From Psilocybe azurescens (taxonomy: Eukaryota; Basidiomycota; Agaricomycetes; Agaricales; Agrocybaceae), in the NCBI GenBank assembly GCA_023853785.1, contig JAJIRX010000158.1:62001-126000 (forward strand): 64,000 nt of DNA, written 5' to 3'. Below are positions 24,851 to 35,620 of this stretch, piece after piece (position 1 is the first letter of the stretch; every line of letters starts with the position of its first letter). The translations under genes and the position numbers were made by a program. Under the pieces are notes generated by a model that worked only from the letters and a program-made list of their open reading frames with translations, was not told where the DNA came from and searched no databases.

Positions 24851-25034
24851 ATTTTGGTTGGATGAGGATGATATCGAAATAAGATGGGATGGAATGGAAT
24901 TCAAAGAGAAGGAAGAGATGTGATGGGGAGAGGGGACACGCGTCGCATGCGTGGGAACATCAGAGCTGACGCGTCTTCCTGTCTCGATTTGATTTGATCC
25001 ACTTCTTACAGTTACTTGCAACTCCTCCACGACA
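24851..25034. promoter_or_regulatory. Shared divergent promoter of RPN6 and RPN7
   Basis: Only 184 bp separate the two start codons, so both lid genes must share control sequence. The interval holds ACGCGTCGCATGCGT and a second GACGCGTC about 30 bp further on, both near-palindromic. No TATA box stands out. Co-regulation of proteasome genes is well known, but which factor binds here cannot be read from sequence. Confidence 0.6.
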
Positions 25035-26762
25035 ATGGCCGACGAAGTGGTCCTCCCGATCCCAAACCTCACTCTGCCCGAAAAGCTGTTCATCCTCTCA
25101 AGCCCGTCCCTCTCCCACCTCCATGACGAAGCCCGCACCGTCCTGCTCGAAGGGCTCAAAGCAGATCGCAAGTACTTTCTCCTTACTCATCTTCATCCCC
25201 ATTCTCATCCTCACTTCCACACCGCACAGAAATGGGCCCGTACTACAGAAGTATAACCTCCTCCCCTCCTCTCCCCTACCCCTCGACAAAGCTCTCCTCG
25301 CCGAGATGGAAGCCGCCAACGTCGCCGAGCTCCAAAAGCTCGATGAGCGAGCTCGCAGAGGCCGAGAAGCAGGAGGGCGAATCCGAGATCTCGGACGCTC
25401 TCAAGGCGCGCGCGAACTATTTGACGCGGATCGGAGACAAGGTGCGTCTCCATACTAAACTGAATGTCCCGCAGTGACCTTGACCATGACCCATGAGCAG
25501 GACAAATCCCTCGTCGCGCAGCAGCTCGCGCTCAAAAAGACTCCCGGGCTCGGGTCGCGCATCGACATCACGCTCACCATCGTGCGCATCGGATTCTTCT
25601 TCAACGACAACAAGATCATCACCTCCAACATGGCCGACGCCGAGAAGTACGTACGCTCTTGCCCTCTCCTCTCCTCTCCTTTCATCCTAATTGTATTGCT
25701 CTTTCTCTTTCCTTTCCTTTCTTTTCTCCGACTCTGACTCTAACACCCCGCCTCGACTCGACTCTACCCGCACCCGCACCCGCACCCGCACCCGCACCCC
25801 TGCAGGCTCATCGACGAAGGCGGCGACTGGGACCGCCGCAACCGCCTCAAGGTGTACCAAGGCCTGCACCTCATCTCGACCCGCCAGTTCCCGCGCGGCG
25901 CCGAGCTTCTCCTCGACGCGCTCTCCACATTCACTGCGTCCGAGCTCATGTCGTTCAACGATTTTGTCGCACTCACTGTCATTGCGGGCGCGCTACATCT
26001 GGGCCGCGTTGATCTGGATAAACGGGTGCGCATCCATCCGTTTTGCTGTTCTTTTCAAAAATTTAATGGGTACTGACTATGGTTATGACGATGGCGATGC
26101 AGTTGATCAAAGCACCAGAAGTGAATCAAGTTCTGCCCGACCTGCCCATCCTCGGCGATCTCGTCCGGAACCTCTACGAGTGCCACTACGACAAGTTCTT
26201 CATCGCCCTCGGTGCGTCTCTCCCTCGCTCACCTCCCTTCCCCCTCACCCATGCTAACCCCGATCCCATCTCCCAACAGCAACCCTCGAACAAACCCACC
26301 TCCTGCCCTCACGCACCCTCTCCCCGCACGCGCGCTTCTACACGCGCGAGATGCGCGTGCGCGCATACGCCCAACTGCTCGAATCATATGAGAGCCTCAC
26401 GCTGGAGAGTTTGAGCGCCGCGTTTGGCGTGAGCGTGGACTTTGTGGATGCGTGCGTTGCTTTCTTCTTTTCTTTTTCGGTCGCCGTCGCTGACTTTGCT
26501 TCGTTCCCCTTCCCCTCCCTTCCCGCCTCCCCTCTATATCCCCTCTCGCGTTTGCACCCGCTTCGTGTTCGCTTCACGCTCACCCACACAGCGACCTCTC
26601 GCACTTCATATCCCTCTCCCGGCTCGCATGCAAGATCGACAAGGCGCACGGCCTCGTGCGCAGCACCCGCCCTCGCTCAAGAACGCGCAATACGAGGCGC
26701 TCGTGAAGCGCGGCGACGTGCTGCTCGGGGGCGTGCAGCGGCTGAGCAAGGTCTTGTATTAG
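25035..26762 (+). CDS. RPN7: 26S proteasome regulatory (lid) subunit RPN7 / PSMD6
   Basis: Seven exons: 25,035-25,171; 25,230-25,441; 25,501-25,646; 25,806-26,025; 26,103-26,211; 26,280-26,451; 26,592-26,762. Family signatures in order: GPYY in exon 2, [90 protein letters not shown], then PCI domain [36 protein letters not shown] and [12 protein letters not shown], ending [18 protein letters not shown]. Introns carry GT-AG ends. Frame problems: around 25,240-25,355 the conserved [17 protein letters not shown] and [13 protein letters not shown] segments lie in alternating frames, and one C appears missing in the CCGCCCTCGC run near 26,674. RPN7 forms the lid horseshoe with RPN6, its divergent neighbour. 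Codon use is very GC3-rich compared with the flanks. Confidence 0.9.
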
Positions 26763-28489
26763 GCGTTGGGTGGGGTGTTGGAGAGTGTACTATGCATGGT
26801 GTGATATGATACGTTGTAATTTGAGTTGCGCTTTCGTTTTTCATTTTTTTGCCTTTCGCTTTTGTTTTGAGTTGAGTCGTTCTTCGCGGTGTGTATCGTT
26901 CATTCAGGATTTCCGGTGCGAGTTTTCCTCAACTCTCAACTTTCGACTCTTGGAGAACCCATCGGCCATAAATATGAATTCCTATTCCCCGTTTGTTTTA
27001 GGTTCTATATTTTATGGACGGCCTGGGCCTCGACAGAGGCTGACCCTCAGGATGTACTCGAGTAGATATACGCTATGTCTGGGCACGGACACGGCTACAG
27101 GTTCCATTTCACTGTGGATGGGTCATCATATCATATCGTAGATGATTCTATACTCATCTCCAGTGTAAGCGTTTAGTCTGACGCTCGGTGAATAATCATA
27201 ATCCGATTCTTAGTTAGATCTTCCATGTGGCACGGTATGCAATTCAGGACGTCATATGCTCTAGAGCTCGCTTCCGCCAGTGTTCGACGACTTTGTTGGC
27301 ACACTAATTCATGGTGTGCCCTGAACGCTGACGTTGTGTACTCCAAGAACACTAGAGCACTTGCACATCAGTAGGTCGTGTGGGGAAAACTGTAATCGTA
27401 ATCTCTGGCTCTTGTTTCAGGATCTATTTTACGGTAATCATAAGCGTGTATTTAGCAGGGTACTTATGCTTATCCAGGGTTCACCGTGATGTCGGGTAAT
27501 CACAACCCCTCTACGGGATGGGTGGACGGCGTACGTGCACGCACAATACAAATGAGCAGATTGGACAAGGTGCTGATGGGATTGTCCACTTTCTATTGAA
27601 GTGAAATGGCGGAACGCCTCAGATCGAATGAATAAGATGGGAAACCAATAGTTATCAATGGTGTGTGTGTGTGAGCGGCCTTTGAGACGGAGACGGAAAC
27701 TCAATAGAGAGAAGTAGCTATTCTAAATCGCATATTGCCGGCTGCCTCTGAATTCACGACATGATTAGAGGAGAGGAGAGAGGAGGAGATTAACGAGCCT
27801 TGAATACTAAGAGACGTGATAAAGCAGTTGTCTTTGACGCTTCAAAGGACGCACCGATTAAAAGCCCGTGTGGCGCAGAGGGGGACAACAGACCGTAACC
27901 AAGGGTTCTGATAGGGTAGCATATATTATATAGACGAGCTGCGGCGTCCTCATTTATTGCCCGCACGTTTCCTCTCGCCGCCGCCGCCGCTGTCATAGAA
28001 TATTGAGTAATAGTTATTGTGTGCAAGACGCATGATGCATAAGAGAACAAGGAGGAGCGCGCACGGATTTTGCCCAATAGTTACTCTGTGCATAATGCAG
28101 GATGCATAAGAGAACGCGGAAGAGCACGCACGGATTTTTACCATGCTGCCGCGGATGCCCACTGAGCCCCATTGTTCCAGCTGTATATACAGCTATACTC
28201 TACGTTACGGTGCCGCTCGGACGAAGAAGCCATCGCGGACGTACTCCATAAACAACCTCTGTTGGTTGCGCGAGCGTTCTCGGCAAGTCCTCGGTCTAGA
28301 CTTCCTTTAGGTAAAACTATGTTGTCGCCGCTGTCGCCGAGCGCCCTCCCAAGTCGAACTTCGAAGGCAGGTATCATGGTATCATACGCAGTACTGACGG
28401 CGGCAGGCACGGTCTGGAGGATCTTACACACCAATGTTCAGGGATCAAAATCCATTGATAATATATATATATAATATAAGCCTGGACAC
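26763..28489. other. Intergenic region; includes RPN7 3' UTR and a 67-bp tandem duplication
   Basis: No gene recognised. The first few hundred bases after the RPN7 stop are T-rich and presumably 3' UTR. Two copies of a 67-bp unit sharing GATGCATAAGAGAAC and GCACGGATTTT lie at about 28,007-28,139 (cores at 28,034 and 28,101). A short AT dinucleotide run is at about 28,458-28,478. Confidence 0.55.
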
Positions 28490-29803
28490 TTAGGCTGTGT
28501 ATAGACAATGTCCAAAAATACTACCAAGACATAAATTATCAAACGTCGTGTCCTGTTTCTCCACTATGACCCGAAGATAAACTATCTGCTTTTGCGCACC
28601 TTCCAGAGCGGATAGGGACAGGCCGGCAGGAGAAATAGACGGCACAGATTTTTCGCTCACAGGTTCCTGACGACTCCAATGCGGCGTAATGTGAACGTCA
28701 CCGGCATTAATGTCCCCTTGGCCATTTGAAACACGGCCGAGGTACCAGCAAACCAGAACAAGGAGATTGGATGTGATTATACCTACGGCTTCCTTGCAGT
28801 GATTCAATGAATCAGTGTTCTAGTTTGTGGCTGTAGATGTGAAAAAAGTAACTCACTTCAGCTTGACATGCCATTATCCATACGATAAGAGCGCCAGGTC
28901 CAACGACATATCCACCATATGAGACGGTACAGAGCGCAATAGATGCGATCAGGGTTATTGAGCTAGCAGAGAATACCAGCCGTACCCGAAGACGCTCGTT
29001 CGCAGGAAGATTGATGTCCCATAATTGATGCAGGGGTATGGCGATCAGCGCGACATCGCCGATCACATCCACTGCCCCAATGTAATCCCAATTAGAACTA
29101 GTCCACCACGCAAACTGCAAAGCCGTAACAACTCACAAACTGTATTCCCAATTGTCACTCGAGAGGCGGGCCCACAGATGAGAATTTGGGAATTGGAATA
29201 CTGCCACTGGGTGTGGACAGCGCATGTCGCTATCATCCCAACGAGGAGCGCGACCCAAAAACAAAAAAACGCAATGGTCATGCCAATAGCAAGTCGTCGT
29301 GACTTTGACCAAATTGGTGTGATCCGGACTACCGCCATGGCTAGACTGATTCGAGACCACCTATAAATGTGTGGTATGAATAGTTAGACAATGAGAGTAG
29401 TGATTAATGATCCATTACTTCACATACCAATTAATCGTGGCAAAGAAAGCAGCACCAATGTAACTAAATAATGCTCTGTCCTCTCTGGACACTATGAATT
29501 CATACATCAAAACGCTATGGTTCATGTCGTATTTCAGCCAGATGAACACTTACATGGTTTATTCCTCAGTCGCAACCACAACATGGCGATGTTGAGGCAA
29601 TCGATAATGGCTGGAACAACGGTAGTATAGTCGTCCCACCATAGGCGTCGAGTTCTACGTCGGTTCTCAAGACGTAGACATGTTGAGGAGATGGCGATGC
29701 TATGAAGAATAGTCATGGATACTAATGACGTGTCAGTGTTCGAAATATGGCAGTTAGAGACGGGTGGACCTTTCCAGGGTAGATAATGTTGAGACGGAAT
29801 CAT
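28490..29803 (-). CDS. Fungal rhodopsin-domain seven-helix membrane protein
   Basis: Reads from 29,803. Exon 1 has a membrane helix followed by RRTRRLWWDDYTT and LDCLN-like residues. A second exon around 29,490-29,430 (ALFSYIGAAFFATINW) joins across a GTATGTG intron to WSRISLAMAVVRITPIW. Then come two helices, a GPASRVTIGNTV loop, and after another intron DVIGDVALIAIPLHQLW, KLP-type NLPANERLRVRLVFSAS, further helices (about 29,000-28,860) and finally GIITSNLLVLVCWYLG as the last helix. A hydrophilic C-terminal tail of about 75 residues ends at 28,490. WWDDY, WSR.SLA..R..P and D...I..PL..LW match the fungal rhodopsin-domain superfamily. The retinal lysine of true opsins is not evident, so light sensing should not be assumed. 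Function unknown; plasma membrane likely. Confidence 0.75.
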
Positions 29804-32389
29804 GAATCAATGCAATATTGTTGGATGCGTATTGTCAATTCGAGTGACGCTGCACACAGAAGGAGGAGTTGATAGAATGGAGGATATACAGATAGTGGTT
29901 CGCTTCGAGGAAGGGAAAGAGGGAGCCGAAGAACTTGGTGTACGCGACAGAATGTGGAAACCACTTCAAGCCTCCGTTAATGAGTCAAAAATTATATTAT
30001 AGCGTCTAGCTAGTAAGTAACCTCCGTCACCGCCTTTCAAATCAAATTGATTTTGTCCCGAGTTTTCGATTCAATTTACAATCGCCGTCGTTCTCACAGG
30101 TGCCAAAAGTGACATAAAACTTCATTCAGTTCTACGTCAAACAGGGCAGCAGTTCCTGGATTCGAATCCTCAGTTTAGTCACTTGTTCCCACTGTTATAG
30201 TAACCACGGCGGAGATTTAGGGTTTTGAAACTCAACAATTCCAAAGAGAGAAATAACTATTCTAAATAACGTATTGGGTAGCTGTGGTGCATTGTAAATT
30301 AGTATATGCAAGATTCCAATAGAATGATCACAACTCGCCCGGTATAATGTCGTGGTATTTTTGATAAGACCGTCGTGAAGAGAGCATTTTACGAAGTACA
30401 GAAACATGTTAGAACTACAGTCAAACTGGCCATATGGCATAATCCATATCAGTGGTACCAACTCCTTATTATAACCCATAGGTTTTTGATCCACCGATTT
30501 GGTTCGCAGGGAAATGCAACTGTAACGTTTCTGCCTAAAATGGAACATGCCGGAATTGCACACGGCACAACCGTTGGACTATCTGTCCCGAGATAAGTCT
30601 GAACCAAGTCAGGCTTTGACGTTACAACTCTCAGATCGTCACACCCGTTACTCCAGTACATGTTTCCTGGGGCGGCCGTGGACTTATATGGTAGCGGGAA
30701 ACTCAGACCGCTACAGCAACCCATAAGTTCCCATAAGTCTACGATACTCAATAACCCATACCCCTTCGGAAGATCAACCCGTAGGGTTTGGGGTCGGTAT
30801 ACTGCCATTTTTGGTAAATTTTGACCAATATCTCGGACATTTTAGCATACCGAACTTCTTTCAGTTCAACTATGATATTATGCACGGTAAATCATAGCCC
30901 ATAAAGTAGTTTTTGGGAAAATATTTTTATTGCAAGCCGAGCTATATCTCTATTCTCCTCTTCGATGTGCTCGGAATCCTCAAACGGGATCAACAAATTA
31001 AATTCAAGATATAAGACTAACTAATCGCGTGGCAAGCCTACTTAGTACTGGTAAGGCACAGTCATAATGTTAGTTTCCTCCTTGGGGTCCTTGCAAACGT
31101 GCAACGGCGAATTCACATTCACCTTACCGTTCCTTACGCTATCCTTATCCCAACCAGACCTACTCAGTCGTCCTCGGTCTGCCCACTCCTAAATCCTTCC
31201 TCCGCGTCCGGCTTTTCATGTTTCTGATAGGTCAACTCGCCCCGTCCGGGTGACGGATCAGGTTTGCTTCAGCAAGAACGAGTGCTCTCTCTCGGCCCTG
31301 GCTCCTTGCTTCTCTTCCTCCCATTCCCGCTCTTCTTTTACCTCTTCTCCATCCTGTTTCCCCACCTCTCCTGCTCTCAGGTACCACTTCCTCCATGTCC
31401 CTCTCCACCCCCTCTATGTTCAACACACTCACTACCCCTCCCTCTGCTCGCATTTCATTATAGTTATCCCACTGAACTTACCCGCTAGCAGCTGGCGGTA
31501 GAGATGGAAGAGGTTGGCATGTATGCAGAGGATAATATGACAGTGGAGATAATAGCGGTTGTGATGACGCAGACAACGGAGGATATGTTGATGTCATTCA
31601 TAGAGTATATGGCGGTATAGAAACAGGGAACAGGATGGGTGCTGTATGGTTCCCTGAACGGTGACAGCTGCACGAGCTCGCGAAAATGCACGACTCGCTG
31701 TCACCGCCGCTGCAGCGTTTTTTGGGTAATAAACAGGTGGGCGATGAACATTGGTAGATAAGGGAGATGATTTTCCGGCTACATGTAAAAAGGGGTGCTG
31801 CAACATCCTTTAAAATAGGCAAAAAACATGCCAAGGCTCTTTAAAGTGTATAGAAAATCTGGCTCTGTTGAGAGCGTTGAGCAGAGGGACATTCCACTGG
31901 TGCCGCTGACCGCCATTAAATGACGCGTGGGACGATGTTGAGGTGGGAAATTGTTTCATGCGCCTTTGTATACAATGTCCGTTCCAGAAGTTCTACAATC
32001 TGTTAAGGCTGCATAGGATATTTTACAGAATATTTTAAAAAATGCAATGTTGATAAATGTTGAAGATGGATTCATGTAAGGAAGAGGGACAGATGTACAA
32101 CTATATGACTCTTTCTTCTAAATCTCTCTGCATCGACAAAGTATAGATTGATATAAATATTGTGAGAGATTTAGAATAAGCTGTGCCGGAGATAATGGAT
32201 GAATATTGAATGATGGCATAGAGCAGAGGGGACCAAGAGTCTGAGACTGAAGCTCGAAACAATAGTGTCCAAGCTTGGGGTTAATTAAAATGCGTGACTG
32301 GCTGCACTTAGAATTTACATGTCACGTTAATGTACATAAGACTAAATAAAGCAAGCTCTTCAAGCTTCAACTTGAACCCGCCCCCTTAC
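29804..32389. other. Gene-free stretch
   Basis: No convincing gene. Frames at 30,195-30,808 and 31,232-31,834 overlap on both strands without motifs. 31,300-31,460 is C/T-rich. A GGATTCGAATCC palindrome near 30,160 resembles a tRNA T-arm but nothing else of a tRNA is present. Confidence 0.45.
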
Positions 32390-32460
32390 CATGACCGAGC
32401 TACATCTCACACTACGAGTAAGTGATCGCCCCTCTGTTGTGCATGCGCTAAAGTCGCTCG

Positions 32461-33168
32461 ATGTTACCAGTTATGCCTTGGATTGATACCATCCTAGAAC
32501 AGTTTCAGACAATTGACCGCTTTACTACCGACGAATCTGAATACTATGGGCCATACAACACCCTCCTTACTGATCTCTTTCCCCACACCGAGCACTATCA
32601 GGTGACGCCTCGGTACAAGGGACCAATAACTCCTGGTTCTATCGACTTCACAACGATATACGTCGTTCGAAAACGGAAGTTTCCCGTGTTCTTTATTGAA
32701 ATAAAGCCTTTCCCTCATATTGACGATATTTCTACCCGATCAAAAGCAGACCAGCAGATGCGCGACCAATATGAATCCATTATTGGCCGAAACATTTTTG
32801 TGCCTAAATTGTACGCAATCAGTACGATGGGCACGCGCTTTTCCGTGTACGAGTACGATAAGGAGACGAATGCCCTCTTACCTCCTTCCATTCCCCGCCA
32901 TCCCTCTTTTATGACAGATGTCGCTCCGGCTGCTCGGTGGAATCATGAATTGTTAGAAGATGAAGGAGAGAAAAGGATGAGGGAATTGGTGTCGGAGGTC
33001 AAACGCATGTGCCAGGACATAACAGAATGTACGTCTATTGTTGTTGTCTTCCATGATTTTTCATTTACTTACATCACTTCAATTCCGTTATCAGAAGGAG
33101 ATATACTCAACACATCTTTTACACACCAATTCCGTGCTCGTATTCTGTGCTCAACAATGAGCTCTTAA
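32461..33168 (+). CDS. Hypothetical protein with PD-(D/E)XK-like nuclease core
   Basis: The frame from ATG 32,461 contains PWIDTILEQFQTIDRFTT, SEYYGPYNTLLTDLFP, GSIDFTTIYVV then FPVFFIEIKPFPH, ISTRSKADQQMRDQY, YAISTMGTRFSVYEYD and APAARWNHELLEDEGEKRMR. An Asp in a strand followed after about 15 residues by a hydrophobic strand ending E-I-K is the classic PD-(D/E)XK arrangement. The overall pattern matches a widespread, unnamed agaricomycete family of about 190-220 residues. A GTACGT donor at about 33,029 with a TTATCAG acceptor near 33,093 suggests a last intron near the C-terminus. An ATG at 32,390 followed by a GTAAGT site does not join in frame. Nuclease activity is an inference. Confidence 0.6.
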   Translation: MLPVMPWIDTILEQFQTIDRFTTDESEYYGPYNTLLTDLFPHTEHYQVTPRYKGPITPGSIDFTTIYVVRKRKFPVFFIEIKPFPHIDDISTRSKADQQMRDQYESIIGRNIFVPKLYAISTMGTRFSVYEYDKETNALLPPSIPRHPSFMTDVAPAARWNHELLEDEGEKRMRELVSEVKRMCQDITECTSIVVVFHDFSFTYITSIPLSEGDILNTSFTHQFRARILCSTMSS

Positions 33169-33351
33169 GATTGTGGATCCAATAGCTGTGGGGTTTATCA
33201 GTCATCGCAGCATTCCAATATTTCTGACTCATACCACATACTCACGCTCAAGAGCTTAATCAGATATCTGGGACTTATTCTGTGGCTCGAGTGCGAAGTG
33301 TATAAGCTTGCGCGTATACCCACCTCCTGAGGCGTTGTACATGCAGCTTTA

Positions 33352-34420
33352 CCCAGCCAGAGTGGGGAGGGGTTACGGGACCAAGGGGCAGCGCTCGTCA
33401 AGCTCGTCAAGCTCGGCGAGCTGTATCGTGATCAAAAAGGGCGCTTCTGAGCCGCATGTGTATTGCATGGATGGAGCTGACTGACGGATGGATCCACACA
33501 GGTACGCGGAGGACCTGGTGGAGGTCATCAACTGCTTGCCGGCGTTCATGTCGTCCACTGCCAAAACCAAGACACGAAGCTCAGTACGCCCTTCCTCCAT
33601 CCTCCTTGATTCCGTCATCGATGACCTCTGATTACTTCTCTGCCCAGTCCGCACACTTCTGGACTACCTCGCCGTCATCCCCGACTCTCAGAAAGTGCAG
33701 ATGGAAGCGCTGACGGACAACATCGCCTGTGCCAAGCAAGAGAAGCTCATTTTCCTGAAGCACAGTCTCAAGATGCGGCTTGTTGGCCTGTGCGTGCGCT
33801 CTTTATGTTCATAATTCCCGTTTTCGGTTTTCATATGCTAAGTCATCGTTATCATACATACAGACAACTCGAGTCCCGCCAGTACCATCACACACTCGTG
33901 CTCATCAAGACCCTGCTCACGGAGCTCAAGCGGCTCGACGATAAGATGAGTATATGCTGTTGTGTAAAGTTATGTTGAATTTGGTGGATATTGTTTTTGC
34001 TTTTTTTTCGTGCCTTCGTGCTTAGGATTTCAACGCGATGTTGGCGTTGTCCGTCATCCGTCATTTTCCCCTTGTTTCTTCATATGCATATACATCGTAT
34101 TGCAACTGACGTTCTATTCAATCCCGCCTTTCATTTTTTTTCTCTCCCTTCTCGTCGCCTCCGCCTTGTTGCCCATCAATTCTGGACTCTGGATTACCGC
34201 CAACATTTCCCCCCCTATCCACCTTCCAAAACTCCCTCCTCAAAAAACAACAGGCCGAAGACGTGAACGCCCTGCTCAGCATCAGGTTCGCGCTGCGCTA
34301 CGCGTCCTCGAGCGACGTGAAGAGTATGCGAGCCGTCGGGCGCGCTCACCAGAGCAGGGATTTAAGGGCGTTTCAGGCGGTGTTGCGGGAGTATCGGGTC
34401 GGTGAGTATTTTGTGTTCGG
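33352..34420 (+). pseudogene. RPN6 partial copy 2 (truncated at both ends, internal deletion)
   Basis: Homology to RPN6 starts abruptly inside exon 1 at CCAGCCAGAGTGGGGAGGGG, continues through exons 2-4 with introns ([44 protein letters not shown]), then jumps at 33,948 from DDKM to the MLLCKVML part of exon 5, losing about 330 bp. It continues through DVNALLSIRFALRYASS and [16 protein letters not shown] and stops in the following intron. Its 5' breakpoint is the same base run as that of copy 3 at 48,189. Frames are interrupted and no start codon is present. Confidence 0.85.
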
Positions 34421-34689
34421 GAGGTTTTTTGGGAGGTTTTGGTTTGGGGTTTTTGGGTTTAAGGTTTTCTTCGTTAGAGGTGTGCGATTTTCTGGTATGA
34501 GTGCGGAGTGTGGGGCATTGCATTCGCAGCTCCGGTGCCGCCCTTCTTTGTTATTTGTGTTCGTTCGTTGCTGGAGATTTTGGGTTCGAGAGCGAGATCG
34601 GTGGCTGGCATGACCCTACATATCTCCTTCCCATCCCCACCACACTCACTCTTGCATCATGATATTTATCTGCTTACATCCCATCCATT

Positions 34690-34870
34690 AACACCTCCAT
34701 TCCTTCTGTTAAAATATAGGTCCACTATAGCTACAACGTAAGCCTCCTCTCGCTTGCTGAAACCATCCTCGCACCACACGCTGTCTTATCCACAACCACG
34801 CCGTCTACCTCCATGCTTGGACTCAACACTAACCGCGACGGTGAGCGCACACCGCTCCTTGTAACTCTTC
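34690..34870 (+). pseudogene. Auxin-efflux-carrier-type (Mem_trans) protein fragment
   Basis: Starts at an AG|GT-like boundary and reads SYNVSLLSLAETILAP then NTNRDGERTPLL. This matches the stretch that follows the central helix (..RWSYGV.LLS..) in fungal ECM3-type auxin-efflux-carrier family transporters. Only this short piece is recognisable. It directly abuts RPN6 copy 2 and is homologous to 43,345-43,400. Confidence 0.5.
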
Positions 34871-35620
34871 CGACAAGGGAAAGGACAGCAAGCACGATTT
34901 AAGGACTTGTGCGTCGAGCTGGACGCTCGTCCATTCACATTTGTCGGCGTCGGCATTGAAGAAGGGGGTGGCGGGCCAATTCACGGAGTCGCTGACGTCG
35001 TCCGTGCTCTCGTCGCCCCATATCACGTTCTCGGGCGTCCCTGGTATTCTAGCTGCTACGTCGTTATTGATGAAGACAGCGCGGAACGGCAAAGACTCAC
35101 AAACACAACACGTACCAGGACGAGGACACCAAAACGGCGCAGGAACAAGAAACAGCAGGAGCAGGAGACCCCTGCTCCTGCTTGGGAGGCATCACACGAC
35201 GTCCTACAAGTAGTTCCTTAATAGTCCAATTTAGAGGCGTGCGGATTGGATTTCCTACATGGGGTGTCGGTGTCAGTGCTTCGACTGGCGCTCGTGTGAC
35301 AGGGGGTGTTGGACGTGTTGGACATGTGGGTGCGAGGGATGGGGAGACAAGTGATAGTAAAGATGTCACTGGGGATGGGGATGGGGATGAAGTTAAACGG
35401 GGTACCGATAGAACCTCTGACCTCGAATACGGTGCACATCTCGGTGCTCGTGTACGTGCTCTCCACGCACCTTCCCCATTCTTTAAACCCCTCTCCTCTG
35501 AGCCTCCTTTCCGGTATAGCTTATGCGAGACCTGCAGACCTGGCTTGCAGGCATGCAGAATGATATCGTTCGGTACTTGGAGAATGAAGTGAGCACAAAC
35601 GGAGGTGGGATGAAAAAAAT
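34870..35620. repeat. Duplicated segment, homologous to 43,440-44,060
   Basis: Shares with 43,540-44,060, in the same order and orientation, landmarks such as GGTGGCGGGCCAATTC, GGAGTC.CTGACGTC, ACCAGGA..AGGACACC, GGAGACCCC...TCCTG and CGGATT..CCTACATGGG. Both strands have open frames (for example minus-strand NVIWGDESTDDVSDSVNWPA), but no family was recognised. The two copies are diverged and contain different indels. Confidence 0.6.

Noticed and set aside
24540..24923. 127-codon plus-strand frame beside RPN7
   Set aside because: Antisense shadow of RPN6 exons 1-2.
30140..30185. tRNA T-arm-like GGATTCGAATCC
   Set aside because: It is a simple palindrome; no anticodon arm, D arm or acceptor stem can be placed around it.
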